Shown here: positions 7,968 to 17,020 of the stretch, in pieces | Position numbering within the stretch: the first letter of the stretch is position 1 | Layout of the letters: each line of letters starts with the position of its first letter | Origin: Maledivibacter halophilus | Lineage (GTDB): Bacteria > Bacillota > Clostridia > Peptostreptococcales > Caminicellaceae | DNA: 64,000 bases | Assembly (NCBI RefSeq): GCF_900167445.1 | Contig: NZ_FUZT01000006.1 | Coordinates: 62,001 to 126,000 of the forward strand | Direction: 5' to 3' | Position numbers and translations under genes: made by a program | The notes under the pieces: model-generated | The model's input: only the letters and a program-made list of their open reading frames with translations | What the model was told of the DNA's origin: nothing | The model's database searches: none

Positions 7968-9029
7968 GTGAATAAAAGGGTTAAAAGATTCAAAGAATAC
8001 CTAAAGGAGAAAAATTTAGATTCTGCCATAGTATTTAAGCCTGAAAATAGAAGGTATCTATCTGGATTTACTGGGACATCAGGGTATGTAATTATTACTG
8101 AAGATAAAGAGCTTTTTGTTACGGATTTTAGATATGTACAGCAAGCTTCTAATCAGTGTCAAGGCTTTGAGATAATTAAACATACTGATAAGAAGACTAT
8201 ATATGATATATTAAATGAACTTAATTTAAAAAAATTAGGGTTTGAAGATAAATTTGTAACAGTTAGCCAGTATAATGATTTTAATGAGAAATTAAATAAT
8301 ATTGAATTGTATCCATTAAAGGACATGTTAAATAGACTTAGAACTATAAAAGATGAAGATGAAATAAAAGAGATAGAAAAAGCTGCCCAGATAGCAGACA
8401 AAGCATTTGAGTACATATGTAGTGTAATAAAGCCTGGAATTACTGAATGGGAAGTGGCCTTAGAATTAGAACATTTTATGAAGAAAAAGGGAGCCTCAGG
8501 TACGTCATTTGAGAGTATAGTTGCTTCTGGTAAACGTTCTTCATTACCCCATGGTGTTGCATCCCATAAGGTAATAGAAGATGGAGATTTTGTAACCCTG
8601 GATTTTGGATGTGTGTATAATGGATATTGTTCAGATATGACTAGAACAGTTGTAGTAGGTAGTGCAACTGATAAACAAAAGGATATATATAATACGGTTT
8701 TAGAGGCTCAAAAAGAGGCTTTAAAGCATATAAAACCTGGGGTTACAGGATATAATGTTGATAAGATTGCTCGGGATATAATTAAGGAAAAAGGTTATGG
8801 AGATTACTTTGGCCATGGATTGGGTCATGGTGTAGGATTAGAAGTCCATGAAGAGCCAAGATTATCTCCATTAGGTAAAGAGACTTTATGTAGAAATATG
8901 GTAGTTACTGATGAACCAGGTATATATTTGCCTGATTTTGGTGGAGTTAGGATTGAAGATTTAGTAGTAGTTACTGAAGAGGGATGCAAAGTCTTATCTA
9001 AATCACCAAAACATTTGATTGAGTTATAA
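7968..9029 (+). CDS. pepP: Xaa-Pro aminopeptidase (M24 family)
   Basis: 353 residues: a creatinase-like N-domain (about 1-125) and a pita-bread M24 metallopeptidase domain. Metal ligands are visible as DFGCVYNGYCSD, GLGHGVGLEVHE, DEPGIYL and RIEDLV. It removes N-terminal residues preceding proline in the cytoplasm. The frame also has ATG 7953, but GGGGGAGG (7955-7962) overlaps that codon and lies five bases before GTG 7968, so GTG is the likely start. It precedes efp, the usual Firmicute order, but a family A repeat separates them here. Confidence 0.9.
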   Translation: MNKRVKRFKEYLKEKNLDSAIVFKPENRRYLSGFTGTSGYVIITEDKELFVTDFRYVQQASNQCQGFEIIKHTDKKTIYDILNELNLKKLGFEDKFVTVSQYNDFNEKLNNIELYPLKDMLNRLRTIKDEDEIKEIEKAAQIADKAFEYICSVIKPGITEWEVALELEHFMKKKGASGTSFESIVASGKRSSLPHGVASHKVIEDGDFVTLDFGCVYNGYCSDMTRTVVVGSATDKQKDIYNTVLEAQKEALKHIKPGVTGYNVDKIARDIIKEKGYGDYFGHGLGHGVGLEVHEEPRLSPLGKETLCRNMVVTDEPGIYLPDFGGVRIEDLVVVTEEGCKVLSKSPKHLIEL

Positions 9030-9032
9030 TTG

Positions 9033-9149
9033 AAGAAATTGCATAATTCTAACTTGGCTAAGTTGCATAATATATATGGTATGCCTTTGGAGATTTTTAA
9101 ACTATGTGTAGTAGATAGTTTTTACAGAAGGTAATTATGCAATTTGCTC
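9033..9149. repeat. Family A intergenic inverted repeat, copy 4
   Basis: GAAATTGCATAATTCTA on the left and TAATTATGCAATTTGC on the right. The interior is nearly the reverse complement of the 3997-4115 copy, including TAACTTGGCTAAGTT. It starts five bases after the pepP stop and ends before the efp ribosome site. Confidence 0.85.
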
Positions 9150-9185
9150 AATTAATAAAACTAAATAATATGGAGGGATGTAAAA

Positions 9186-9743
9186 ATGATTTCAGCAGGA
9201 GATTTTAGAAAGGGTATGACATTTGAAATTAATGGTCAGCCTTATGTGGTAATTGATTTTCAACACGTTAAGCCAGGGAAAGGTGCAGCCTTTGTTAGAA
9301 CTAAGTATAAAAATATAGTTACAGGAGCAACAAGGGAGGAAGCCTTTAATCCAAATGACAAATTTCCTAGAGCCCATATTGAAACTAAGGAAATGCAGTA
9401 TTTATATAATGATGGAGAATTATACTATTTTATGGATAATGAAACTTATGAACAGATGCCCCTAACTGAAGCAGAGGTGGAAGATGCAATAAAATATATA
9501 AAAGAAAATGACAATGCTACTTTGAAATTCTATAAAGGCAAGTGTTTTGACGTTGCCCCACCTAATTTTGTTGAACTAGTTGTTGTTGAAACTGAGCCAA
9601 GTGTAAAGGGTGATACGGCAACTAATGTTACAAAACGTTCTAAGGTTGAAACTGGAGCAGAAGTTCAGGTGCCTTTATTTATTAATGAAGGTGATAAAAT
9701 AAAAATTGATACAAGAACAGGAGAGTATTTATCAAGGGCATAA
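9186..9743 (+). CDS. efp: Translation elongation factor P
   Basis: 185 residues, the standard length. The N-terminal KOW-like domain holds the tip loop [13 protein letters not shown] with Lys32, the residue modified in many bacteria, followed by two OB domains (about 65-127 and 130-185) with the C-terminal [17 protein letters not shown] signature. EF-P binds between ribosomal P and E sites and relieves stalling at polyproline. No epmA/epmB-type modification genes lie nearby. GGAGGG is eight bases before the ATG. Transcription may be joined with pepP through the repeat. Confidence 0.97.
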   Translation: MISAGDFRKGMTFEINGQPYVVIDFQHVKPGKGAAFVRTKYKNIVTGATREEAFNPNDKFPRAHIETKEMQYLYNDGELYYFMDNETYEQMPLTEAEVEDAIKYIKENDNATLKFYKGKCFDVAPPNFVELVVVETEPSVKGDTATNVTKRSKVETGAEVQVPLFINEGDKIKIDTRTGEYLSRA

Positions 9744-9785
9744 AGGTAATAATACAAATATATTAAAAATAAAGGAGGCTTTACT

Positions 9786-10211
9786 ATGAGTTATCTAAAT
9801 GAAAGAGTTTCATATCTTAAAGGTTTGGCTGATGGAATGGAACTAGATGCTAATACTAAGGAAGGCAAGCTAATGCTTCATATTATTGATGTACTTGAAG
9901 ATTTTGCAGATTCAATTGATGAATTAGATGATAATTTGGCAGAAGTTAATGAATATGTAGATGCAATAGATGAAGATTTAACCGATCTAGAAGACGATTT
10001 TTATGAAGATTTCGATGAGTTTGAAGACGATGAAGAAGAATATGTTGATTTTGATGAAGTTAGATGCCCAGCATGTGGTGAAATAATCTATGTAGATGAA
10101 GAGTTGCTTGATGAAGATGAAAATGGTGAAATAGAAGTAACTTGTCCTGAATGTAATGAAACATTACATATAACTGATGAAGATGAATGTGATTGCTGCT
10201 GTGATCATTAA
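9786..10211 (+). CDS. CD1247 N-terminal domain-like protein with C-terminal zinc ribbon
   Basis: 141 residues. The first about 55 match the small helical module named for C. difficile CD1247 (SYLNERVSYLKGLADGM, then EGKLMLHIIDVLEDFAD). A very acidic Asp/Glu tract covers about 60-95. A C-terminal zinc ribbon follows (CPACGEII then CPECNETLHI) and the tail DECDCCCDH adds four more cysteines. Function is unknown. Its place just before spoIIIAA is conserved in clostridia in my recollection and suggests an accessory role there. AAAGGAGG precedes the ATG by about eight bases, and a strong terminator follows. Confidence 0.75.
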   Translation: MSYLNERVSYLKGLADGMELDANTKEGKLMLHIIDVLEDFADSIDELDDNLAEVNEYVDAIDEDLTDLEDDFYEDFDEFEDDEEEYVDFDEVRCPACGEIIYVDEELLDEDENGEIEVTCPECNETLHITDEDECDCCCDH

Positions 10212-10236
10212 ATAAAATTTAATAAACGGTGTTACC

Positions 10237-10272
10237 AAAACTCGATGCAAAATGCATCGAGTTTTTATTTTT
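10237..10272 (+). terminator. Terminator upstream of the spoIIIA operon
   Basis: A 13-bp stem, AAAACTCGATGCA (10237-10249) with TGCATCGAGTTTT (10253-10265), with a three-base loop and then a T run. Confidence 0.9.
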
Positions 10273-10340
10273 TTTTGTTAAAAAAACAAGCATAAATTCC
10301 AAATATAAAAATATTATTAAATAAAAAGGAGGGACATGTT

Positions 10341-11399
10341 ATGGAGGAACTAAAGAATAAAAAAGATATTGTTATAAGAAATAACGGAAAAAAAACCATA
10401 GATGTAAATCACAAGGAAATTCTAGAAATATTACCAAGAAGGCTAAGAAACTTGTTTAGTAATATGCCAAATAGCTTTCTAAAGGATGTTGAAGAGTTTA
10501 GATTAAGAGCTAATAAACCATTAATTATATATTCCAATGGAGAGGATTACTTTTTAACGGAAAATGGATGGCCTACAAAAGTTTTACATAATATATTTGT
10601 GGTTAATACAGAAGATATAAAAACCAGTTTCCGTTTAATAACCGACTATTCTATATATGCACTTGAAGAAGAAATCAAAAATGGATTTATAACAATTAAG
10701 GGTGGTCATAGAATTGGAATTTGTGGAAAGGCAATTATTGAGAATAACAGGGTGAAAACCATTAAAAATATATCGGGTTTAAATATTCGTATATCAAAGG
10801 AAAAAATAGGCTGTGGTAAAAAGGTAATAAATTACATAATTAAAGATACAAATTCAATATTTAATACCCTTATAGTATCTCCACCAGGATGTGGTAAGAC
10901 AACGATTTTAAGGGATATTATAAGACTTATTAGTAGTGGAATTTCAAAAAGTGACTTTAAGGGAATAAAGGTTTCAGTTGTAGATGAAAGATCTGAAATT
11001 GCTGGATGCTACAATGGTATTCCTCAAAAGGATGTTGGGATTAGAACTGATGTTTTGGATGGTTGTCCGAAGGCTGAAGGCATGATAATGCTCATAAGAG
11101 CGATGTCTCCTATGGTGATAGCCACCGATGAAATAGGAAAAGACGAGGATATTTATGCTTTAAAGGAAGCAATGAATGCGGGAGTAAAGTTTATAACAAC
11201 AGTTCATGGCGATAGTATTGAGGAAATAAGTAGAAGAAGCAATATTTTTAATCTAGTTGAAAATAAAGTGTTCGAAAGAATGATAATTTTGACAAATCAA
11301 CCTCGAGTAGGAACTGTAAAGGAAGTTATTGATTTGAATACCAATGAAGTTTTAAACAACAATATACTAATGGATAGGAGGGATTCCTATATTACTTAA
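10341..11399 (+). CDS. spoIIIAA: Stage III sporulation protein AA (ATPase)
   Basis: 352 residues, somewhat longer than Bacillus SpoIIIAA (about 307), with an N-terminal extension. Walker A reads SPPGCGKTT, and the RecA/secretion-ATPase core continues with VVDERSEIAG and MVIATDEIG. In the mother cell it powers the SpoIIIA-SpoIIQ channel that sustains the forespore and sigma-G activity. It is the first gene of an eight-gene same-strand operon. GGAGGG lies about nine bases before the ATG. Expression under sigma-E is expected from the family, but I could not pick a convincing sigma-E promoter in the 65-base gap. Confidence 0.95.
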   Translation: MEELKNKKDIVIRNNGKKTIDVNHKEILEILPRRLRNLFSNMPNSFLKDVEEFRLRANKPLIIYSNGEDYFLTENGWPTKVLHNIFVVNTEDIKTSFRLITDYSIYALEEEIKNGFITIKGGHRIGICGKAIIENNRVKTIKNISGLNIRISKEKIGCGKKVINYIIKDTNSIFNTLIVSPPGCGKTTILRDIIRLISSGISKSDFKGIKVSVVDERSEIAGCYNGIPQKDVGIRTDVLDGCPKAEGMIMLIRAMSPMVIATDEIGKDEDIYALKEAMNAGVKFITTVHGDSIEEISRRSNIFNLVENKVFERMIILTNQPRVGTVKEVIDLNTNEVLNNNILMDRRDSYIT

Positions 11400-11910
11400 G
11401 TTTATTGTTGGTTTAATTTTAGTGATTTCATCATCAACAATGGGATATCTTATTTCTCTAAGATATGGGCTTAGAGTAAGACAGCTTGATTATTTCATAA
11501 GTGCCCTTAACAGCCTGGAAAATGATATACTTTACTATTCTACTCCCTTGCCAGTGGCAATGAAAAGGGTGGCGAGGAAAAGTCATAAGAGTATATCATG
11601 GATTTTTGAAGATACGTGGAAGGAATTATGTAATAGAAACGGCTATGAGATAGATGATACATGGAAAAGGATAATAAACAATAATATAGATAATTTATCT
11701 TTGGATAAAAAAGATATTGAAGTAATTATTGATTTTGCTAAAGAACTTGGATTTGGAAATAAAGAAACCCAGGAAAAGCATTTTGAATATACTAAACTTC
11801 TTTTAAAGGAACAAAAAAATAAGGCAGTCAAAGAAAAAGAAAAAAATGGGAAAATGTTTAATAGATTGGGTGTTTTATTGGGTTTAGCCATAGTAATAAT
11901 TCTAATATAA
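11389..11910 (+). CDS. spoIIIAB: Stage III sporulation protein AB, probable AUA start
   Basis: The frame runs from 11389 as an N-terminal membrane segment (LLKFIVGLILVISSST) followed by the cytoplasmic type II secretion F-like helical domain, 173 residues, against about 171 in Bacillus. There is no ATG, GTG or TTG at the expected start. AGGAGGG (11376-11382) lies six bases before ATA 11389, while the first standard codon, GTG 11422, has no ribosome site and would cut off the first half of the membrane helix. I therefore mark ATA as start. It overlaps spoIIIAA by 11 bases, as usual in this operon. Confidence 0.8.
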   Translation: MLLKFIVGLILVISSSTMGYLISLRYGLRVRQLDYFISALNSLENDILYYSTPLPVAMKRVARKSHKSISWIFEDTWKELCNRNGYEIDDTWKRIINNNIDNLSLDKKDIEVIIDFAKELGFGNKETQEKHFEYTKLLLKEQKNKAVKEKEKNGKMFNRLGVLLGLAIVIILI

Positions 11911-11926
11911 ATTAAGGAGGGGTACT

Positions 11927-12130
11927 GTGGTAATAGATATAGGTTTAATTATTAAAATAGCTGCTATTGGGATTTTGGTGGCAATATTAAATCAATTATT
12001 GATACATTCAGGTAGAGAGGAAACAGCTATGATGACAACTATAGCTGGTCTAATAGTTGTTTTATTGATGATAATAAATCTTGTTAACAAATTATTTACA
12101 ACGGTAAAAACAATGTTTGAAATTTATTGA
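11927..12130 (+). CDS. spoIIIAC: Stage III sporulation protein AC
   Basis: 67 residues with two hydrophobic helices, matching the 68-residue Bacillus protein in size and in motif (HSGREETAMM between the helices). It is a mother-cell membrane component of the SpoIIIA channel. GTG 11927 follows AAGGAGGGG by six bases. The end overlaps the next open frame by four bases, indicating tight coupling with spoIIIAD. Confidence 0.93.
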   Translation: MVIDIGLIIKIAAIGILVAILNQLLIHSGREETAMMTTIAGLIVVLLMIINLVNKLFTTVKTMFEIY

Positions 12131-12141
12131 GGTGTGATTGT

Positions 12142-12528
12142 ATGGAGATTTTTAAAATAGTGGCCTTTGCAATTATTGCTTCAATACTGGCAATAACAGT
12201 AAAGCAGGATAGACCTGAATATGCGTTGCAAATAAGCTTGGGTGCAGGAGCTATTATATTTTTACTTTTGGTTGGCAAGCTAGCTTCTATACTAGATGTT
12301 ATTTATGAGCTTTCAAGCAAATTGGATATTGAAGTTGTATATTTAAAATCAATTATTAAAATCATTGGAATCGCATATATTACAGAGTTTGGAGCTGAAG
12401 TTTGTAGAGATGGCGGAGAATCATCAATTGCTTCTAAGGTGGAATTTGCAGGAAAAATTTTAATAATGGTTTTGGCATTACCAATATTACTGTCAGTTTT
12501 AAATTTGATAATAAAACTAATGCCCTAG
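12142..12528 (+). CDS. spoIIIAD: Stage III sporulation protein AD
   Basis: 128 residues with three to four membrane helices. Family motifs are VKQDRPEYALQISLGAG and the later YITEFGAEVCRDGGESSIASK. The frame opens at TTG 12127, but GAGGTG (12129-12134) precedes ATG 12142 with good spacing and gives the usual MEIFKIV opening. It is an integral membrane part of the SpoIIIA complex, in the mother-cell membrane facing the forespore. It is followed 12 bases later by spoIIIAE. Confidence 0.93.
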   Translation: MEIFKIVAFAIIASILAITVKQDRPEYALQISLGAGAIIFLLLVGKLASILDVIYELSSKLDIEVVYLKSIIKIIGIAYITEFGAEVCRDGGESSIASKVEFAGKILIMVLALPILLSVLNLIIKLMP

Positions 12529-12539
12529 GATGTGAGCAA

Positions 12540-13736
12540 ATGAAGAGAAGATTAGTTATTACAATACTAATATTACTAATATTGATAATATTCTTTTTTA
12601 ATGTGGCTTATGGGACTAATGATGAAGAAAAGAGTTCTGGACTTACAGAAAAATTAATAATAGAACAATTAGAAACTATTGATTTATCGGAAATGGAAGA
12701 ATTGATTAAAAGTATGAATGAAGAATATCCACTAAGCGTACCAGATATAGATATAAAGACTTTTATAACAAAGGCTTTAAAGGGAGAATTAAATCTCTCA
12801 ATTGATGGAATTTTAATAGGATTTTTCAAAAAGCTTTTTAAGGAGATTCTTATAAATACAAAATTGCTATCTCAATTAGTTATTATTTCAATATTATGTG
12901 GTTTTTTGAAAAATCTCACCAGTTCAATTGGAAATAATGCCACTGGACAAATAGCCTTTTATAGCTGCTATCTAATTATTGCAGGAATAGTTATTAAAGC
13001 ATTTATAGCGGCTATGAATGTTGGATATCAGGCTATAGATAATATGGTTAGCTTTATGCAGGCTTTAATGCCGGTAATATTAACATTGCTTATGGCGGCT
13101 GGCAGCATAACGGCATCAACAATTTTTAAACCCATTATTGTAGGATCAATAGGTATTACCAGCACTATAATGAAGGATATTATATTACCTTTGATATTTT
13201 TTTCAGCCATATTAGCTATAGTTAATAATCTTCCCTCTAAAATACAGATATCTAAGCTCGCTTCACTAATAAAACAGATATGTCTGACTTTGATAGGGCT
13301 TGTGCTTACAATATTCTTTGGAATAATTACTATAGAAGGGGTTCTAGCTTCCAGTACAGATGGTGTGACACTGAGAACTGCTAGGTTTGCCATGGACAGG
13401 TTTATACCTATAGTTGGGGGATTTATGTCCGAGGCAATAGATACAGTCCTTGGCTGTTCATTATTGATAAAAAACGCTGTTGGTGTTGTGGGATTAATTA
13501 TAATACTGACAATAGTAACATTTCCTATGCTAAAGATAGTATCCCTTATTATTATATATAAGATTACTGCTGTATTAATTGAACCCGTAAGTGATGAGAA
13601 AATTGTAAACTGTCTAAATGATATGAGTAATTCCCTTGTAATAATTTTTGCTACAGTAATTTCGGTTGCTATCATGTTTTTTATTGCTATAACAGCTATA
13701 GTTGGAGCAGGAAATATTACTGCTATGATAAGGTAG
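12540..13736 (+). CDS. spoIIIAE: Stage III sporulation protein AE
   Basis: 398 residues with a signal peptide (about 1-25), an extracytoplasmic segment to about residue 90, and then eight or more hydrophobic helices. The core MQALMPVILTLLMAAGS and the DGVTLRTARFAMDRFIPIVGG stretch are characteristic of the family. It is the largest membrane subunit of the SpoIIIA feeding tube. The start codon follows GGATGTGAGCAA; the stop is one base before the open frame of spoIIIAF. Confidence 0.95.
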   Translation: MKRRLVITILILLILIIFFFNVAYGTNDEEKSSGLTEKLIIEQLETIDLSEMEELIKSMNEEYPLSVPDIDIKTFITKALKGELNLSIDGILIGFFKKLFKEILINTKLLSQLVIISILCGFLKNLTSSIGNNATGQIAFYSCYLIIAGIVIKAFIAAMNVGYQAIDNMVSFMQALMPVILTLLMAAGSITASTIFKPIIVGSIGITSTIMKDIILPLIFFSAILAIVNNLPSKIQISKLASLIKQICLTLIGLVLTIFFGIITIEGVLASSTDGVTLRTARFAMDRFIPIVGGFMSEAIDTVLGCSLLIKNAVGVVGLIIILTIVTFPMLKIVSLIIIYKITAVLIEPVSDEKIVNCLNDMSNSLVIIFATVISVAIMFFIAITAIVGAGNITAMIR

Positions 13737-13745
13737 GTGATTTAT

Positions 13746-14354
13746 ATGATTGAGGGGATGAAAATTTGGATTAAAACTATTGTAACGGTGATAATTTTAG
13801 TAAGTTTTTTAGAAATGTTAATGCCTGAGGGAAAAATGAAAAAATATTTAAATCTAATATTAGGATTTATCATTATGCTGATAATATTGAATCCAATAAT
13901 TAGTATTTTAAATACCAGTAAAAATTTAGAAAATGAGGTGTTTAAATTATCAAGTGAAATAAGCAGGAAAGAATATGCATTCAGCAGTTCAAATATCGAG
14001 AAAAAGCAAAAGAACCAGCTTGAAGAATTATACAAAAATAGAATCAAGCAGGATATTGTTTATAGGATAGAGAGTAAATATGATGTGAAGATTGACAAGG
14101 TCAATATGGAAATAGAAGAGATTACTGAGGATAGCGCTGGTAAAATAAAAAAATTGGAATTAATAGTTAACAGCCCAGGGGAAGAACTTAAAGAAGATAC
14201 AGTACCTATCGTTAAGATAGATATTTCAGACAATGAAAACAGCAAGGATATAAAAGAAGACAGTGATATTAATATAGGTTTAAAAGAAAAAATAAAAGAA
14301 GATATATCAGATATATATAACTTAAAAGATTCTAATATAATTATCACAAATTAA
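13746..14354 (+). CDS. spoIIIAF: Stage III sporulation protein AF
   Basis: 202 residues: two N-terminal membrane helices (about 8-28 and 35-58) joined by the conserved LMPEGKMKKYLNLILGFI loop, then an extracytoplasmic ring-building domain. ATG 13746 is chosen because AGGTAGGTGA (13731-13740) lies just before it, although the frame is open from GTG 13737. It forms part of the SpoIIIA channel. A 73-base gap before spoIIIAG contains a lone ACTTGTTGTGCTAG that resembles a family D end. Confidence 0.92.
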   Translation: MIEGMKIWIKTIVTVIILVSFLEMLMPEGKMKKYLNLILGFIIMLIILNPIISILNTSKNLENEVFKLSSEISRKEYAFSSSNIEKKQKNQLEELYKNRIKQDIVYRIESKYDVKIDKVNMEIEEITEDSAGKIKKLELIVNSPGEELKEDTVPIVKIDISDNENSKDIKEDSDINIGLKEKIKEDISDIYNLKDSNIIITN

Positions 14355-14427
14355 CTTGTTGTGCTAGTTCTTATATGAGGGATTTTAAATTTAATATAAA
14401 AGAGTTTCGTAGCGAGGGGGATGAGGG

Positions 14428-15030
14428 ATGGGTTTTTTCAAGAAATTCAAAGAGATATTAGACACCGGTAATACAAAGAAAATTATACATAATTTAGCTA
14501 TAGTAGTTATAGCTTGTATAATAATTCTAATTTTTTTAAGTACATTTTTTCCTAAAGATGACTCAATTGAAACAAGCAATAGTAATATTGATGTTGTCAA
14601 GGGAGAGCTAGAAGATGCTAATATACCTGAAACTGCATATAGTGATAGTATGGAAAGCCGTTTGGAAAAAATTTTAAGCAAGATCAATGGAGTTGGAGAA
14701 GTTAAGGTAATGATTACCTATGAAACTACTTCAGAGGTTGTTCCTGCGGCTAATGTTACAAAATCTGAGCAAACTACCCAGGAAACCGATACTCAAGGGG
14801 GAAATAGAGTTATAAAACAGGAGAATATTTCAGAAGATATTGTTACTGTAAGTAATAAGGATTATAATAATTCTCCAATAGTAATAAAAGAAATAAAACC
14901 AATAATTAGAGGAGTAATAGTAGTGGCTACAGGAGCAGATGATCCCAGGGTGAAAAACAACCTTATAGAGGCAGTTACAACGGTATTTCAGATTAAAAGT
15001 CATAAGGTTAAAGTCTATAATCAAAATTAA
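14428..15030 (+). CDS. spoIIIAG: Stage III sporulation protein AG
   Basis: 200 residues: a short cytoplasmic N-terminus, one membrane helix (about 24-44), and a ring-forming domain with GVGEVKVMITYE and GVIVVATGADDPRVKNNL, typical of SpoIIIAG. Homologues build the large ring in the intermembrane space that faces SpoIIQ. AGCGAGGGGGATGAGGG precedes ATG 14428, so the ribosome site is purine-rich but ambiguous. It is the seventh gene of the operon. Confidence 0.94.
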   Translation: MGFFKKFKEILDTGNTKKIIHNLAIVVIACIIILIFLSTFFPKDDSIETSNSNIDVVKGELEDANIPETAYSDSMESRLEKILSKINGVGEVKVMITYETTSEVVPAANVTKSEQTTQETDTQGGNRVIKQENISEDIVTVSNKDYNNSPIVIKEIKPIIRGVIVVATGADDPRVKNNLIEAVTTVFQIKSHKVKVYNQN

Positions 15031-15067
15031 TTAATAGTGAAATACAATATATGAAGGGGGATAAAAT

Positions 15068-15778
15068 ATGTTTAATTTTAAATTTGAGAAGAGAAAGCTG
15101 ATAGTATTATCTTTAGTTTTTGTATTAATTTCGATTAGCTATTTAAATTATATGATTAATAAGAGGTCCTTGATGGAAATTTCAACGGATCTAAGGGAAT
15201 ATGAAGAAAAACAGATGTCTGAAATGAGTGAAGATGCTTCCTATGATGATGAGTCTTTTAAAGATACGATTACCCATGAAGTACCATTTGATGGGGAAAC
15301 TGCAACTTCATCAATAACTACTATAGAAGATGGTAATAATATTATTGACAGTTCAAAAAATGATGTGGAAGACATAATAGCTGTGTCAAATACAAATATT
15401 GAAAACTCATTAGAAAGTAATAATCTTAATGATTCCAATTATTTTTTACAGGCGAAGATAGATATTGAGATGGAGAGGGAAAAAACTATAGAAAGATTTG
15501 AAGAAATAATTGATAACGATAAGGTTGACGAAGAATCAAGAAAAAATGCTGTAAATAAAAAGTTAAAATTAGTAGAGATTATGAATAAAGAAAAGGTTGT
15601 AGAAAGTCTAATTAAAACTAAGGGGTTTGAAGATTCGGTGGTATTTATTACTGATGAAAATATATATGTAACCGTTCAAACTGATAAACTTAAAAAGTCT
15701 GATTTAGCAAAGGTTTTAGATATAGTTACAAGGGAAACACAATATTCTATTGATAATATAATAGTTCAAAATAAATAA
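15068..15778 (+). CDS. spoIIIAH: Stage III sporulation protein AH
   Basis: 236 residues with one N-terminal membrane helix (about 11-27), an acidic linker (about 45-130) and a C-terminal YscJ/FliF-like domain (about 130-235) including ERFEEIIDNDKVDEESRKNA. In the mother-cell membrane it binds forespore SpoIIQ across the septal space. GAAGGGGG is about eight bases before the ATG. It closes the operon; no clear terminator follows in the 103-base gap before the asp23 gene, so read-through is possible. Confidence 0.94.
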   Translation: MFNFKFEKRKLIVLSLVFVLISISYLNYMINKRSLMEISTDLREYEEKQMSEMSEDASYDDESFKDTITHEVPFDGETATSSITTIEDGNNIIDSSKNDVEDIIAVSNTNIENSLESNNLNDSNYFLQAKIDIEMEREKTIERFEEIIDNDKVDEESRKNAVNKKLKLVEIMNKEKVVESLIKTKGFEDSVVFITDENIYVTVQTDKLKKSDLAKVLDIVTRETQYSIDNIIVQNK

Positions 15779-15881
15779 AACTTAAAATTTATTAAGCCTT
15801 AAAGTTCTGCATCTTTAATTGTAATGAAAATAAGATTTTGATATAATAATCAGTATAAAAGAGGAAAATGGAGGTAATTTT

Positions 15882-16271
15882 ATGGAAAATAATTCTCAAA
15901 TAGATAATTTGCAATATGGGCAGGTAAAGATTTCCGATGATGTTGTTGCTACTATTGCAGGACTTGCAGCAGGTGAAGTTGAAGGCATATGGTCAATGAG
16001 TGGAGGTATTGCAGGTAATATAACTGATCTCTTTGGCAAGAAAAACCTTTCAAAGGGAGTAAAGGTTGAAGTGGGTGAAGAAGAAGCTGCAATAGATTTA
16101 TATCTTGTAGTTGACTATGGAGTAAAAATACCAGATGTTGCTTGGCAGGTGCAAGAAAATGTGAAAAATGCAATAGAAACTATGACAGGACTTAAAGTTG
16201 TTGAAGTAAATATCCATGTTCAAGGAGTTAACATACCGAAAAAAGAAAAAGAAGTGGAACAAGAGGAATAA
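15882..16271 (+). CDS. Asp23/Gls24 family envelope stress protein
   Basis: 129 residues with the Asp23 signature: QVKISDDVVATIAGLAAGEVEGI at the N-terminus and VEVNIHVQGV near the end. Members are cytoplasmic membrane-associated proteins linked to cell-wall stress; a homologue follows the spoIIIA operon in many clostridia and Bacillus (YqhY). Its place between spoIIIAH and nusB matches the Bacillus yqhY locus next to acetyl-CoA carboxylase, but accB/accC are absent here. ATGGAGG precedes the ATG. A terminator and a family A repeat follow. Confidence 0.92.
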   Translation: MENNSQIDNLQYGQVKISDDVVATIAGLAAGEVEGIWSMSGGIAGNITDLFGKKNLSKGVKVEVGEEEAAIDLYLVVDYGVKIPDVAWQVQENVKNAIETMTGLKVVEVNIHVQGVNIPKKEKEVEQEE

Positions 16272-16287
16272 ATTAAATTTATTTTAT

Positions 16288-16326
16288 AAACTGACTCTCT
16301 ATAAAAATAGAGAGTTAGTTTGTTTT
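16288..16326 (+). terminator. Terminator of the asp23 gene
   Basis: AAACTGACTCTCTAT pairs with ATAGAGAGTTAGTTT (one G·U) over a four-base loop, ending in a T-rich tract. Confidence 0.85.
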
Positions 16327-16333
16327 ATTTATC

Positions 16334-16453
16334 TGAGAAACTTGCATAATTAACATTGTCAATTTTAAAATACAATATGCAGATAACTCGCTTCACTATC
16401 TTTACAACATTTTGTGTTTTAAAATTCTTCACATGTATTATGCAATTTCTTCA
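16334..16453. repeat. Family A intergenic inverted repeat, copy 5
   Basis: GAAACTTGCATAATTAA on the left and ATTATGCAATTTCTTC on the right. The interior TTTTAAAATACAATATG and TGTGTTTTAAAATTC also pair imperfectly. This interior differs from the 4.0/9.1 kb copies but resembles the one at 31.3 kb. Confidence 0.8.
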
Positions 16454-16609
16454 TATTTATAAATATTTTTATTAAAAAATAATAAAATATTAACATTGGG
16501 AACAAAATGTATCTTATAATAATATTAGTGAAAAATAAAAGAGAAGAGAATATATAAGTTATTAGTCATATGCTGCATATTAATAAAATATAGAAAAAGG
16601 AGACTGAAA

Positions 16610-17020
16610 ATGAGTAGAAGAAGTGCTAGAGAAACTGCTATGCATGTATATTATCAAATGGAAATACATAATGAATATAAATTTGATATATCTAAGATAT
16701 ACATTGATGAAACAATAGATGATAAAGATGATAAAAAATATATAGAGGATTTAGTTGATATATTTATAAAAAACAGGGAAACAATCGATCAAACTATAAA
16801 AGATAATTTAAAGGGTTGGAGTATAGATAGAATATCGAAAATTGATTTATCAATACTTAGAATTGGATTAGCTGAAATAATGTATAGAGATGATATTCCT
16901 ATAAAGGTTTCTATAAATGAGGCTATTGAGCTTGGGAAAAAATTTGGTACCGATGACTCTGCTGGTTTTATAAGTGGACTCTTGGGCTTTGCTGTCAAAG
17001 AGAAGGAAATTAATGAATAA
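16610..17020 (+). CDS. nusB: Transcription antitermination factor NusB
   Basis: 136 residues, all helical, with the NusB opening MSRRSARETAMHVYYQME and the C-terminal SINEAIELGKKFGTDDSAGFISGLL. NusB with NusE (S10) binds boxA RNA and promotes antitermination, mainly in rRNA operons. AAAAGGAG is about eight bases before the ATG. Its last codons overlap the ATG of the following TsaD paralogue (ATGAATAA), so the two are translationally coupled. Confidence 0.96.
   Translation: MSRRSARETAMHVYYQMEIHNEYKFDISKIYIDETIDDKDDKKYIEDLVDIFIKNRETIDQTIKDNLKGWSIDRISKIDLSILRIGLAEIMYRDDIPIKVSINEAIELGKKFGTDDSAGFISGLLGFAVKEKEINE

Noticed and set aside
13028-13675. A 215-aa minus-strand ORF
   Set aside because: Antisense shadow of spoIIIAE; hydrophobic composition mirrors the sense membrane helices.
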